From Microcaldota archaeon (GTDB lineage Archaea; Micrarchaeota; Micrarchaeia; Anstonellales; Bilamarchaeaceae), in contig JAKEGJ010000013.1 of assembly GCA_022627495.1 (NCBI GenBank), forward strand, positions 1 to 38,206: a stretch of DNA of 38,206 bases, read 5' to 3'. Both the position numbers and the translations under genes were made by a program. A model generated the notes under the pieces. The model was not told the origin of the DNA and ran no database searches. It saw only the letters and a program-made list of their open reading frames with translations. Positions 1 through 8,616 of the stretch are shown one piece after another (position 1 is the first letter of the stretch; each line of letters begins with the position of its first letter).

Positions 1-242
1 ACCAGCGAGTTGAACTGGTTCCAGTTTACGCATTCCCTCCAGTTGACGCCCTGCTTCCACCCATCCGAGCGCATCATGCCCAGATTCGACATGAATTCGC
101 CCGGGTTTATGCCGCTGCGTTTGCAGAATGCCTCCACCACATCAAGGGCTGTCCTGCGGACGCCCTCCCATGAAAGGCCGCGCAGCTGCGTGGCCGAAGT
201 GACAGCAGTATCATCCTCATGCCTTCTTTGCTCTTGTGCCAT
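1..242 (-). CDS. partial hypothetical protein (N-terminus, runs off left edge)
   Basis: An open minus-strand frame begins with ATG at 242 and stays open for 80 codons to the window edge. The product starts MAQEQRRHEDDTAVTSA and continues with a mixed, soluble-looking sequence containing several Trp and Asn residues near the edge (WKQGVNWREC). A purine-rich GGGATGATTT just upstream could act as a ribosome binding site, and the A/T box at 274-280 could drive it divergently from the gene at 304. I do not recognise the family. The overlapping plus-strand frame (10-303) has no credible start, promoter or domain and is treated as its shadow. Confidence 0.6.
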   Translation of the reverse strand, partial: MAQEQRRHEDDTAVTSATQLRGLSWEGVRRTALDVVEAFCKRSGINPGEFMSNLGMMRSDGWKQGVNWRECVNWNQFNSL

Positions 243-273
243 AAATCATCCCAATATCATTGCCAACTCAACC

Positions 274-280
274 ATTATAA
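274..280 (+). promoter_or_regulatory. TATA box for the gene at 304
   Basis: The sequence ATTATAA is centred 27 nt before the ATG at 304, the spacing expected for an archaeal TATA box and a leaderless transcript. Read on the other strand it could also serve the divergent gene starting at 242. Confidence 0.55.
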
Positions 281-303
281 TCCTATTAAGCGGAATCCCG
301 CTC

Positions 304-783
304 ATGGTGGAGTTCTCCAAGCCTGAAGCCTACCTCAAGCAGATTGCGGTTTATCTGAAGGAGGGGATGGACCAGCAGGCCTACAGCCTGAGCGGGGATT
401 TCGTGAAAAAGTTCCCCTCCGAGCTGCTTTCGCACGTGCTTATCGCCGAATCCGCCTTCCGGATAGGGCGCTACCAGGAATCCAAGGTCCAGGCCCAGAA
501 AGCCATCCGGCTCGCGCAGTCCGAAAGCGACATCCGCTTCTGCGCCCTTGTTTTCTCGACCGCATGCTTCCAGCTCAAGGACTACATCGAGGGCTACAAC
601 ACCCTCAAATCCGCGATGAAAGGGAAGTTCCTCCCCGAAGTCGAAGAAGCACTGCTTATACTCTCGCTGGCGATGGCTGACGAGCAGAAGGCATTGCACC
701 ACATGAAGAACCTCATGGTCCTGAACCGCGCCCGCGCCCTGGACTTCATGAAAATTTATGCCGACGGGCTGGCGCATGGCTGA
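304..783 (+). CDS. small helical-repeat (TPR-like) protein
   Basis: The product is 159 aa when started at ATG 304, which has a TATA box 27 nt upstream; the frame extends further upstream but only antisense to the divergent gene. The sequence is amphipathic and all-helical in character, with segments such as YQESKVQAQKAIRLA and LKDYIEGYNTLKSAMKG that have TPR-like spacing of small and aromatic residues. No catalytic motif, signal peptide or membrane segment is visible. By analogy with short TPR-like proteins it is probably a cytoplasmic interaction module, but I cannot name a partner. Confidence 0.7.
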   Translation: MVEFSKPEAYLKQIAVYLKEGMDQQAYSLSGDFVKKFPSELLSHVLIAESAFRIGRYQESKVQAQKAIRLAQSESDIRFCALVFSTACFQLKDYIEGYNTLKSAMKGKFLPEVEEALLILSLAMADEQKALHHMKNLMVLNRARALDFMKIYADGLAHG

Positions 784-954
784 CGAATCCGCCCTTATGG
801 CGGCAAGCCACCGCGGCGTAATCGCCGGAGCCACACCGATGCGCTTCCCCCCGAATCGCCCCCAATCCTGCCCTTGGCGCAAGACAAAAGCATTTTAACC
901 TTGCCTGCCTTGCCATTTGCAAAGGGGGCGGACGCGCTTTCTTAAGGTGAAATT

Positions 955-2742
955 ATGGCCATACCAAGCAGATTCGGAAGAAGGAACATTGGGAACGCCG
1001 GAGCTTTCGGCTCGAGAAATGCGGGGCACGCCGCGGGCAACCGCCTGCCTGCTTCCAGCAACTCCATGCTTAATGCGCAGATGTCGCGCGGCCAGGCCTT
1101 AAGAGTCATGGGTCTTGGGGCTGCGGGCATAGTGGCTGCGGGATTGGGTTTGGGGCGGACGACCAGGGCAGTAACCCCGGGTGAGTATCCGGTTCCTTGC
1201 GGCGTACCTGCGGTGTACACCCTGACTGCGGGCCAGAACATCCCAGTCGGCACAGTGACTGTTGCAAACGACGGGACGAACCTCTATGTCCTTTACGAAA
1301 TAACAGTAAACGACTGGTGCATGACCGAGACGCATATGCACATCGCGCATAACCAGGAAGAGATTCCGCACAATTACAATCCAAAGACCGGGAGCTGGAT
1401 TCCCGTCCCCGGGCAATTCAGGTATAGCAGTTCTCACGAACCATGCGTCAAATCCTACCTGTACACCATCCCGCTCAGCGAATACGTGGGCGGATGCAAT
1501 GAAAACCTGATTATCGTGGCTCATGCTGCGGTCAAATATACCGACCCGAGCTGCACCCAGACCGGTGTCGTATACGGCATACAGAGGTACACCGGCAAAG
1601 TGTTCCAGGTCGACGTGCTCTCCGGAACGTCATCGCTTGTGTTCACGATAGGCACCCCGCCCGGAGCCAACAGCGCTTCGCCAAACGGCCTTGCCTACGA
1701 CCCGATGACCCAGCGCTTCTATTACACGGACTACCAGCTGGGAACCAATCCAGATACGCTCTATTACTGGAATGCATTGACCGGCCAGGTGCCTGTGGGG
1801 CAAATCGCCGGCACGGTCGCATGCGCTGATTTCTACGGTGGCAAGTATTACTACATAGCGTCAACCACAGACGACCTGTACGAGGTGTCATTCAATCCGG
1901 CGTTCTCGGTCCAAAAGATGGGGGACATCTCTGGCAATGCGTATGGCTACACGTTTGATGGCGACATTGCGATCTCCCCAGACGGAGTGGTCTACGGTTG
2001 GGGCAAGACTGGCTCGGCCTATCACTTCTTCAGGGTCAACCGCGATGGCACCGGATTCCAGCTGATAAGGACCAATGCGACCTTCTCGCTGCAGATTGCC
2101 TTCGGTTCTGATGGAAAGCTCTATGGCCACGATGCCCGAGTCGGATTGGGCGGTCGTTTCTACCTAGTCGATACGAATACGGGTGGATTGACTATGGTTC
2201 CATCGGCACCCTCTCCCCCTAATGAATATACGGACATCGCATCCGGGCAGATTTGCGTACCCGTGGTCACAACCGAGACCGCGTTCGGAGGCGATACGCC
2301 GGGACCGGGGCCGCGCTGGTGGTTCTACGCCAATTACACCGTGCAGTGCTGCCAGACCCAGTGCTTGCAGTACCAGACAGAGACTGCATTCGGAGGCAAC
2401 AACTCGGGTCCAGGCGCTCCGCCATGGTGGTTCTTCTTTAATGCCGCATTGCCAGGGCCGCAAACAATCTGGGCCGGCCAATCTTACAATATCGGCACTG
2501 TCGAGATTGTCGGTGGGGTGGCAACCTTCAACCTGATCGACGGCTGGGAACTGCAGGGTGTTTCAGAAAACGTCAAAATCCAGGGGTACTTTGAACTCCC
2601 GCCAAACAGGCCTGAAGCCGGCTCGTTCGACAACAAGAGCACGTGGCCAGCCGGCACGAAGACGTTCCAGGTTCCGCTGGGCGAACAGCTCTACCCCTTC
2701 TACGTGTTCCACCTCGACGTGCGGAAATGTGTGCTGTACTGA
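955..2742 (+). CDS. secreted beta-propeller-like surface protein
   Basis: The product is 595 aa. ATG 955 is preceded by the ribosome binding site AAGGTGA five bases upstream. Residues 1-43 are Gly/Asn/Arg-rich; residues 44-50 (SRGQALR) followed by a hydrophobic stretch at about 51-67 look like a degenerate Tat-type export signal lacking the second Arg. After export come a Cys-containing beta domain (about 75-200), a central region (about 205-430) with repeated Gly-Tyr/Asp blades resembling an NHL/Kelch-like beta-propeller, two copies of a TETAFGG...GPG...WWF motif beginning at residues 440 and 475, and a C-terminal beta domain (about 510-595) that resembles the first one. This architecture fits an extracellular or envelope structural or binding protein. 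A T-rich terminator follows. Specific ligand and function are unknown. Confidence 0.8.
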   Translation: MAIPSRFGRRNIGNAGAFGSRNAGHAAGNRLPASSNSMLNAQMSRGQALRVMGLGAAGIVAAGLGLGRTTRAVTPGEYPVPCGVPAVYTLTAGQNIPVGTVTVANDGTNLYVLYEITVNDWCMTETHMHIAHNQEEIPHNYNPKTGSWIPVPGQFRYSSSHEPCVKSYLYTIPLSEYVGGCNENLIIVAHAAVKYTDPSCTQTGVVYGIQRYTGKVFQVDVLSGTSSLVFTIGTPPGANSASPNGLAYDPMTQRFYYTDYQLGTNPDTLYYWNALTGQVPVGQIAGTVACADFYGGKYYYIASTTDDLYEVSFNPAFSVQKMGDISGNAYGYTFDGDIAISPDGVVYGWGKTGSAYHFFRVNRDGTGFQLIRTNATFSLQIAFGSDGKLYGHDARVGLGGRFYLVDTNTGGLTMVPSAPSPPNEYTDIASGQICVPVVTTETAFGGDTPGPGPRWWFYANYTVQCCQTQCLQYQTETAFGGNNSGPGAPPWWFFFNAALPGPQTIWAGQSYNIGTVEIVGGVATFNLIDGWELQGVSENVKIQGYFELPPNRPEAGSFDNKSTWPAGTKTFQVPLGEQLYPFYVFHLDVRKCVLY

Positions 2743-2750
2743 CAGCGCAT

Positions 2751-2798
2751 ATTTTTTCTTATTTTTTCCTTTTCCTTTTCCTCCTGGTTTTTTCCTCG
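2751..2798 (+). terminator. T-rich transcription terminator
   Basis: Successive T tracts (six Ts, then TTATTTTTTCC, TTTTCC twice and GGTTTTTTCC) lie directly after the stop codon at 2742. Poly-T runs without a stem are the usual intrinsic terminator form in archaea. Confidence 0.65.
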
Positions 2799-2869
2799 AA
2801 CCTGATAGGCCCTGCAATCCCTAGGCCGATCCGCTACCATTTTTTAATCATGACGGGCGAGTAACCCCT

Positions 2870-2947
2870 ATGAGGCAGGATGCCCTCGCCCCCGGACGGG
2901 TGCGGACCGTCCCCCGCCTTCAATATGTGCAGGAGGAATCCATATGA
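2870..2947 (+). CDS. possible leader ORF overlapping the thrS start
   Basis: A 25-codon frame starts at ATG 2870 (MRQDALAPGR...) and ends with a TGA that overlaps the thrS ATG in the arrangement ATGA (2944-2947). It contains the thrS ribosome binding site (AGGAGGA) near its end and an inverted repeat, GGACGG at 2894-2899 with CCGTCC at 2907-2912. It has only one Thr codon, so a classical amino-acid attenuator is not supported. It may provide translational coupling or may be fortuitous. Confidence 0.3.
   Translation: MRQDALAPGRVRTVPRLQYVQEESI
2931..2937 (+). promoter_or_regulatory. strong ribosome binding site of thrS
   Basis: AGGAGGA lies six bases before ATG 2944, one of the best Shine-Dalgarno matches in the window, and it fixes the thrS start. 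Most other genes here look leaderless, so thrS is unusual in having a leader. Confidence 0.7.
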
Positions 2948-4818
2948 GAATGCTCACAGTGCATGCGGATTACATAGAAGTCGAGCCCAGGAAGCAGGCC
3001 ATTAAAGACGCCGAGCCGCTTACTAAATCCGGGCCCGAGCGCTTCGAGGAGGTGCTCGTGGTTTTCACGGCGGTCGAGGACGGAGATGAGGAAGGGGTGA
3101 TGGCCGAGCGCCTCGCCCAGGAATCCGCACAGGTCGCCGAGCAGGTCAAGGCCAAGAACATCCTGCTTTATCCGCTCGTGCACCTCACTTCGAAACCGTC
3201 CAAGCCGTCCGTAGCCCGGGCGGTCATAGCCAAGGCCGAGGAGCTCCTGAAAGCCAGGGGATACGCCTCAGCCCATTCGCCCTTCGGCTGGTACAAGGGA
3301 TACACCCTAAAATGCAAGGGGCATCCGCTATCCGAGCTTTCGCGCGAACTGCATGGCGCAGGCGCGGCCAAGGTGGATGCAAAACCAGGCGAGCTGGAAG
3401 CGGTTTCCAAGAGCCTCCAGCAGGAGAACGCCCTAAAGTCGCACTTCCACATCCTGGATTTGGACGGCAACCTGCACGATGTGGAAAAGTTCGACTTCGG
3501 CAAGTGGCCGGCCCTCAAGAAGCTTGCGACCTATGAGACCAAGAAGGTCCGCGTATACGAAAAAGAGCCGCCGCACATCAAAATCATGAAGGAGCACGGC
3601 CTGATAGACTACGAGCCCGGCTCTGATTCGGGCAATTTCCGCCTTCTCCCCAACGGCCGACTCATCAAGAAGATACTTGAGAGGGCCATCACCGACTGGT
3701 GCGTGGATTACGGGGCGCTGGAGGTGGAGACGCCCATAATGTACGACTACGAGCACCCGTCGCTGAAGAAATACCTCAACCGCTTCCCGGCCCGGCAGTA
3801 CGTGGTCATCAGCGACGAGAAGAAGCTTTTCCTGCGTTTCGCCGCATGCTTCGGCCAGTTCCTGATAGCCCACGACATGGTGTTCTCGCACCGCCACCTG
3901 CCCCTCAAGATGTTCGAGCTGACGCGCTACAGCTTCCGCAGGGAGCAGTCCGGCGAGCTCGCCGGATTAAAGAGGCTCCGCGCCTTCACGATGCCGGACA
4001 TGCACACCTTCGCATCCGACATCCCGATGGCATGCTCAGAGTTCGAGAAGCAGTACGACATGGGCCTGGAATGGAACCGGATGATGGGCCTTGATACCGA
4101 GGTCGCGTTCCGAATCCAGGAGGATTTCTTCAACGAGCACAGGGACTGGTACCTGGGCATGGCGAAGCGGGGCGGCAAGCCCATACTGGTAGAGCTGTTC
4201 AAGGAGCGCTACGCATATTTCATAACCAAGTTCGAGTTCAACTTCATCGACAGCATGGACAAGGCGAGCGCCCTTACGACCGTCCAGATTGACGTCGAGA
4301 ACGCCGACACCTACGACATCGGCTTCGTCGCGCAGGACAACACCAAGAAGCGCCCCCTTATCCTTCACGCATCAATCAGCGGAAGCCTGGAGCGCGTGAT
4401 TTACGCACTCCTTGAGGCCGAGGCGATGAGGATGGCCCAGGGCAGGAAGGCGATGCTCCCGGTCTGGCTCTCCCCCACGCAGGTGCGCGTCATCCCGGTG
4501 GGCGACAAGCACAAGGAGCACGGGCAAAACGTCCTCGGCAGGCTCCGGGGCCGGACGGTCAGGGCCGACATAGACGACCGTGACGAGCCTTTGGGAAAGA
4601 AAATCCGCGACGCCCAGAAGGAATGGGTGCCCTACATCGTTGTCATAGGCGACAAGGAGATGGAGAGCGGCATGCTTTCCGTGAACGTGCGCCAGCCCGA
4701 GGAAAAGAAGGAGCTCTCCGTAGAAGCGCTGATTGAACTGGTCGAAAAGGAGAATGGCGGCAAGCCTTTCGAGAAGCTGACGCTGCCCGCCGAGCTCTCG
4801 AAGCGCCCGGTGATTTGA
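2944..4818 (+). CDS. thrS: threonyl-tRNA synthetase (archaeal type)
   Basis: This class II synthetase charges tRNA-Thr with threonine using ATP in the cytoplasm. The 624-aa length matches archaeal ThrRS. The N-terminus (MRMLTVHADYIE) is the archaeal-specific D-aminoacyl-deacylase-like editing domain, about residues 1-145, which removes mischarged serine. The catalytic core has the zinc-region Cys in RFAACFGQF, motif 2 near residues 328-350 (RYSFRREQSGELAG, then PDMHTF) and motif 3 (GSLERVIYALLEAEA). The C-terminal anticodon-binding domain (about 520-624) contains QVRVIPVGDKH. The start is set by the AGGAGGA site. A leader of about 75 nt with a small ORF and hairpin precedes it. Confidence 0.96.
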   Translation: MRMLTVHADYIEVEPRKQAIKDAEPLTKSGPERFEEVLVVFTAVEDGDEEGVMAERLAQESAQVAEQVKAKNILLYPLVHLTSKPSKPSVARAVIAKAEELLKARGYASAHSPFGWYKGYTLKCKGHPLSELSRELHGAGAAKVDAKPGELEAVSKSLQQENALKSHFHILDLDGNLHDVEKFDFGKWPALKKLATYETKKVRVYEKEPPHIKIMKEHGLIDYEPGSDSGNFRLLPNGRLIKKILERAITDWCVDYGALEVETPIMYDYEHPSLKKYLNRFPARQYVVISDEKKLFLRFAACFGQFLIAHDMVFSHRHLPLKMFELTRYSFRREQSGELAGLKRLRAFTMPDMHTFASDIPMACSEFEKQYDMGLEWNRMMGLDTEVAFRIQEDFFNEHRDWYLGMAKRGGKPILVELFKERYAYFITKFEFNFIDSMDKASALTTVQIDVENADTYDIGFVAQDNTKKRPLILHASISGSLERVIYALLEAEAMRMAQGRKAMLPVWLSPTQVRVIPVGDKHKEHGQNVLGRLRGRTVRADIDDRDEPLGKKIRDAQKEWVPYIVVIGDKEMESGMLSVNVRQPEEKKELSVEALIELVEKENGGKPFEKLTLPAELSKRPVI

Positions 4819-4834
4819 GGATTTTTGAAATCCC

Positions 4835-4843
4835 TTTTTATAA
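4835..4843 (+). promoter_or_regulatory. TATA box for the gene at 4866
   Basis: TTTTTATAA is centred about 27 nt before ATG 4866, consistent with a leaderless transcript separate from thrS. Confidence 0.55.
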
Positions 4844-4865
4844 TTTCCCCAAGTAATCCTGCGCT

Positions 4866-6674
4866 ATGGCGGGCTCAGCATCAATGCTCAATCCAATCCA
4901 CGCCGCGCGCGATGCGGCTGCACAATCCAGGTTCCGCCAGCCTGCCCTGGTAGAGGCGAGCGTTACGATGCTCGGGCGTTCCTTCCGGACCACTATCCAC
5001 GAAGGCGCCACCACGAACGAGCTGATTGAGAAGGTCGCGCGCGAAAACGGCGGCGAGGTGACTAAGAAGTTCTATCCGGAGTTCCAGACCTGGGAGATCA
5101 CCTCGGTCAGGATTGGCGGCGTGGCGCTTATGAAGTCTTCGGAATCAGGCATCCATTTCTCGCTTGGCGAATCCGGAATTCCGATGGCCGCCACCAAGGA
5201 CAGCGGCATTGTCTTTCCAAACGGCGACGAGCTTCCCATCGGCCCCAATATCCGGAACATCGCGCTTTGGAAAACCCCGGCCAGCTTCGATCCGGGCAAT
5301 CTCGCGGACCTTGACCGGATGTACGGGAGGCAGGGCGGCGTGAAGGCAAGCAGGGAAGCCCTGGACGAGATATCCCGGGCGCACGGCGGGGGAAGGAGCG
5401 GAAAGATTGTTCTGGAAAACAACCTCCTTGTCCTGAACAAGGACACGGGAGAGATACTTTCGGTTTCCGAGCACGCATTGAAAGAGCATGCGCCCGCGGG
5501 AATCATGCCCGAGCAGGTATGCATATCGCTTCCGCAATACGCCTCGTGTTCCCCCGCGCCTCTGGAACCCCGGGGCTTCGTTCCGCCGCAGTTCGACGGA
5601 TTCGCAAGCCGCCTTGATGCGGGCCGCCTGATGGTCCGCACTTTCGACGGCTCAATCGCCGAAGTCGTCCGAATCCAGATGAACCCGTTCTCGCAGGACA
5701 AGCTGGACGCGGGGAACAAAGCCATGCCAAAAGAGCAGAAAATGATTCCCTCCCCCGTGTCAAGGCCGGAGGCGCTTGCGCAAGCCCCCCGGCCGGCCTT
5801 CTGCATGCTCCGGTTCGGCGGGGAAAACAAGCGTGACAATCCAGGCACACCGCCCCCGGGCCCGCCCCCGGCATCGCCCGGCGCGCGGCCGGTCCGTGCA
5901 AAGTGCGCGCTTTGGCACAGCGGCGAAAGGATGGGGCCGGCCGCATCGCAACCAAGTCAGCGGCCTTCGCCAATCGCCATAGCAAAAACCGTTCCCATCA
6001 CCTATGTTGAGGCGGCTAAGGCCTGGAATGAACGTCGTTCCGAGCCTCTAAGGCTTGGGATTCCAATCGGGGTGGCACCCCTCAAGGGGCCAAAAACGCG
6101 GACATCCGGGCGCAAAAAATCCCATCCGCAGAACGCGTGGCAGGTCGGGCAGGTGCGCAAGGTGCTTGCGCTGGCCGGCATCCTTTCAATCATCGTGCGG
6201 CTGCTGAAAGAGCGGGCGCAGGATCTGGCCCGGGGCCATAAATCGAAAAAAGCAGCAAAAGCCATCAAGGCGACTAGATATGGCGCTAAGAAACTGCCGC
6301 GTTCGGCCAGTTCCGTAAGTGCGATGGTTGAAAATACCCGGAACGAACGCAGGCGCAAGGATAACCGCATCCTGGGGCAGAAGACGCCAATCCCGTGCGC
6401 AAACCCCCGCACCCGCCGCAATCACAAGGCCACTTCCGCGTTCCAAAACACTCCGGCATCATCCAAAGGCAAGCCTGCTCATCATGCCGCCCGCCGAACG
6501 CGTGCCCCATCCGTATTCCAATCAATAAAACCTGCGGCCACCGGGCGAAAGGGCCCTTTGATTGCGAAAACAAAGGGGAGAAAGAAACCGTCCGGCCGCT
6601 CCATAATCGACCTGCTGGGCGTCTTCAGAAGGAAAAAGAGAAAAATCACTGGAAGAGCCTTGGCAGGAAATTGA
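4866..6674 (+). CDS. hypothetical two-part protein with basic C-terminal tail
   Basis: The product is 602 aa and I do not recognise the family. Residues 1 to about 300 look like an ordinary folded domain of mixed alpha/beta composition (for example SVTMLGRSFRTTIHEGATT and NLLVLNKDTGEILSVSEHAL). From about 315 the sequence becomes Pro-rich, then strongly Lys/Arg-rich to the end, interrupted by one hydrophobic stretch near 428-446 (VRKVLALAGILSIIVRLL) that could be a membrane segment or amphipathic helix. The tail could bind nucleic acid or be disordered. Its last 29 bases overlap the 3' end of the convergent protease gene. A TATA box supports the start. The tail could be a recent extension; expression data would settle this. 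Confidence 0.65.
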   Translation: MAGSASMLNPIHAARDAAAQSRFRQPALVEASVTMLGRSFRTTIHEGATTNELIEKVARENGGEVTKKFYPEFQTWEITSVRIGGVALMKSSESGIHFSLGESGIPMAATKDSGIVFPNGDELPIGPNIRNIALWKTPASFDPGNLADLDRMYGRQGGVKASREALDEISRAHGGGRSGKIVLENNLLVLNKDTGEILSVSEHALKEHAPAGIMPEQVCISLPQYASCSPAPLEPRGFVPPQFDGFASRLDAGRLMVRTFDGSIAEVVRIQMNPFSQDKLDAGNKAMPKEQKMIPSPVSRPEALAQAPRPAFCMLRFGGENKRDNPGTPPPGPPPASPGARPVRAKCALWHSGERMGPAASQPSQRPSPIAIAKTVPITYVEAAKAWNERRSEPLRLGIPIGVAPLKGPKTRTSGRKKSHPQNAWQVGQVRKVLALAGILSIIVRLLKERAQDLARGHKSKKAAKAIKATRYGAKKLPRSASSVSAMVENTRNERRRKDNRILGQKTPIPCANPRTRRNHKATSAFQNTPASSKGKPAHHAARRTRAPSVFQSIKPAATGRKGPLIAKTKGRKKPSGRSIIDLLGVFRRKKRKITGRALAGN

Positions 6675-8043
6675 GGATGAAGAAGAACAGCGCCCCGTAG
6701 CTTATCGCCTTCACGACCATCTTGTTCTTGACGTTGACGTCGATTATCCTGAAGCCGTCGAAAAGCGGTATCGGGAGTATGTTGACGGTCCCGACGACGA
6801 AGTTCAGCGCCGTGCACAGCCCGAGCACGACGTATAAGAACTGCATGGCCGGATTGGCGTAGCGGGAGAACATGAAGTCCTTGCCCAGGTAATACATCTG
6901 GAGGCCGATTTTCCCGTCGCTGTCCGTCATCCGCACCACCTCGCCCTTGTTGGTGAGGATTTTTATGGATTCATTGGCGCCATACGGCGGGGCATTGAAA
7001 TCAATCTGGTCGGCCGGAATGCCGTCTATCTCGTATACAAGGGTGCCTGCCGGAAGCGGGCGGGTGATGTTCGCGCTGGCATTCGTGTCGTTATACTGCA
7101 CGTAGAACACCCCCCCGCGCATATCCGCAGTCGTCAGGAAGAATCCCATAAGAAGGATGAAGAACGCAAGCGATGCGAGCATGTTGGCGGTCGGGCCTGC
7201 CACCAGGACGCGCGTCTGCCTCACCGGCTCTGCCCGGGCCAGCCTCTTCTCGTCCGGCTCGACGAACGCGCCAATCGGGATGATGCCGAAGAGCACTATG
7301 CCGGACGACAGGAGCGGCACCTTCGCTATCCTTGTAAGTATGGCATGCGCGCCCTCATGCACGGCCATGACGACCGCGAGGGCGATGATGCCCTCGAAGA
7401 AAGGCAGGTTGATTCCCGGAAGCAGGAAGTCGCCGCCGGGGCTCACTTTCGATATCGCGTCAGTCCCGAAAAACAGGCTCATCACAAGCGCCTTGAAAAT
7501 CACTATCCCGTAGTAGACGATGCCGAAAAGGATCAGGAGAAAAAGCCCGCCTGCCAGCAATATCCCGCCAATCAGCAGGAGCCCCATATCCACGCTCCCG
7601 CCGACGCTCTGCGCCGCGGAGCCGCTTCCCCCGCTGCCTATCCCTACGACATAAAGAAGGAATGAAAGGGCGATTGGGGCCACGAAAACGGACAGGACGA
7701 CCAGTAGGGCAAGGCCCAGGCCCAGGCTCGCCGCGGAGATGTTCTTCCTCATGAGCTTGACACTCAGCAGGCCGTAGGACATCGCTGCGCCCACATCAGC
7801 CATGAAATTGAACGCCCTCTCGCCTTTTGCGAGGCGGTCGATGGCCTTGATGCCCTCCTTGCTTTTGACCAGGACGAGCCCCAGCTCGCTCGGGAGCTTG
7901 TACCTGCTAATCAGGATGCGGTTCACCGCCACCATCTCGGCCGCCACAAGCGCGAATTTCCAGAGGCCCGGGATGTCGAGCTGGAAAACTATGAGATAGA
8001 AAAGTATCAGCGCTATGGCTATGATTAGCAGGAGAATCATCAT
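6646..8043 (-). CDS. site-2 protease family (M50) membrane metalloprotease
   Basis: The 465-aa polytopic membrane protein belongs to the intramembrane zinc protease family that cleaves transmembrane substrates in regulated proteolysis. The HExxH zinc site is HEGAH at residues 229-233, and the third zinc ligand lies in the NILPIPLFDG motif (Asp429). Several hydrophobic segments surround both sites, and a PDZ-like soluble insert lies around 320-390 (PLPAGTLVYEIDGIPADQI). The N-terminal half carries additional membrane segments and a Gly/Ser-rich loop. It starts at ATG 8043, 26 nt from a TATA box shared with divergent aMBF1. The natural substrate is not indicated by the neighbours. Confidence 0.9.
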   Translation of the reverse strand: MMILLLIIAIALILFYLIVFQLDIPGLWKFALVAAEMVAVNRILISRYKLPSELGLVLVKSKEGIKAIDRLAKGERAFNFMADVGAAMSYGLLSVKLMRKNISAASLGLGLALLVVLSVFVAPIALSFLLYVVGIGSGGSGSAAQSVGGSVDMGLLLIGGILLAGGLFLLILFGIVYYGIVIFKALVMSLFFGTDAISKVSPGGDFLLPGINLPFFEGIIALAVVMAVHEGAHAILTRIAKVPLLSSGIVLFGIIPIGAFVEPDEKRLARAEPVRQTRVLVAGPTANMLASLAFFILLMGFFLTTADMRGGVFYVQYNDTNASANITRPLPAGTLVYEIDGIPADQIDFNAPPYGANESIKILTNKGEVVRMTDSDGKIGLQMYYLGKDFMFSRYANPAMQFLYVVLGLCTALNFVVGTVNILPIPLFDGFRIIDVNVKNKMVVKAISYGALFFFILNFLPRLFQ

Positions 8044-8064
8044 GGAAGGAATTTGACGTTGGGG

Positions 8065-8072
8065 ATTTTAAT
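8065..8072. promoter_or_regulatory. shared bidirectional TATA box (protease / aMBF1)
   Basis: ATTTTAAT is centred at 8069, 26 nt from the minus-strand start at 8043 and 27 nt from the plus-strand ATG at 8096. One box can therefore serve both leaderless genes, which is the main argument for choosing ATG 8096 over ATG 8087. Confidence 0.55.
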
Positions 8073-8095
8073 AGCTATGGCGGGAAATGAAGGTC

Positions 8096-8572
8096 ATGCA
8101 GGAACTCTTTTGCGATATTTGCGGCAAGTCCCCGGTCCGGGCCCAGATTTTGCTCGAAGGGGCGAGGCTTCTTGCATGCGGAAACTGCATGCGGGGCGGG
8201 AAGGTGCTGCACCGTTTCGACGACGAAGGTGCCCAGCTGGAAAAGCCCATGTCGGCCTCGCCGGTGGAATCCGCCGAGGAAATAGCCGAGAATTACGGGA
8301 AAATGATAAAGGCGGCGAGGGAGAAATCCGGCCTTCCGCTGGCCGTCATCGCCGAGCGCACCAGGGAGAAGGAAAGCTACCTCCATGCCATAGAGCATGA
8401 GCGCCTGATACCGACAATCGAAGTCGCGCGCAAGCTGGAGCACGAGCTGGGGATAAGGCTGGTCGAGAAGACGCAGTCCGTGGCAGGCCCCGCCGCATCC
8501 GGCCCCAAGGCATTCACGCCCCCCACGCTGGCGGACATGATCGATACCCGGAAGAAAGGCAAGGGCAAATGA
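8096..8572 (+). CDS. archaeal multiprotein bridging factor 1 (aMBF1)
   Basis: The 158-aa protein (from ATG 8096) has an N-terminal zinc ribbon with CDIC near the start and CGNC about 20 residues later, followed by a Cro/C1-type helix-turn-helix at about residues 65-125 (AREKSGLPLAVIAERT, then YLHAIEHERLIP). This is the layout of aMBF1, a conserved archaeal DNA- and ribosome-associated factor homologous to eukaryotic MBF1. The C-terminal tail is Ala/Pro-rich and ends basic. An in-frame ATG at 8087 would add three residues, but promoter spacing favours 8096. It is divergent from the protease gene and lies 44 nt before FEN-1. Confidence 0.9.
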   Translation: MQELFCDICGKSPVRAQILLEGARLLACGNCMRGGKVLHRFDDEGAQLEKPMSASPVESAEEIAENYGKMIKAAREKSGLPLAVIAERTREKESYLHAIEHERLIPTIEVARKLEHELGIRLVEKTQSVAGPAASGPKAFTPPTLADMIDTRKKGKGK

Positions 8573-8616
8573 GCGAATCCTGCCGGCTTGAAGCGGGGCG
8601 CCGGAGCTGACTGCTG

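Noticed and set aside
10-303. Upstream extension of the plus-strand frame before ATG 304
   Set aside because: It is antisense to the minus-strand gene starting at 242, passes through the TATA box at 274-280, and its composition is unlike the helical protein that follows.
776-898. 40-codon ORF overlapping the end of the TPR-like gene
   Set aside because: Low-complexity product, no ribosome binding site of its own, and its end overlaps a probable TATA box of the next gene.
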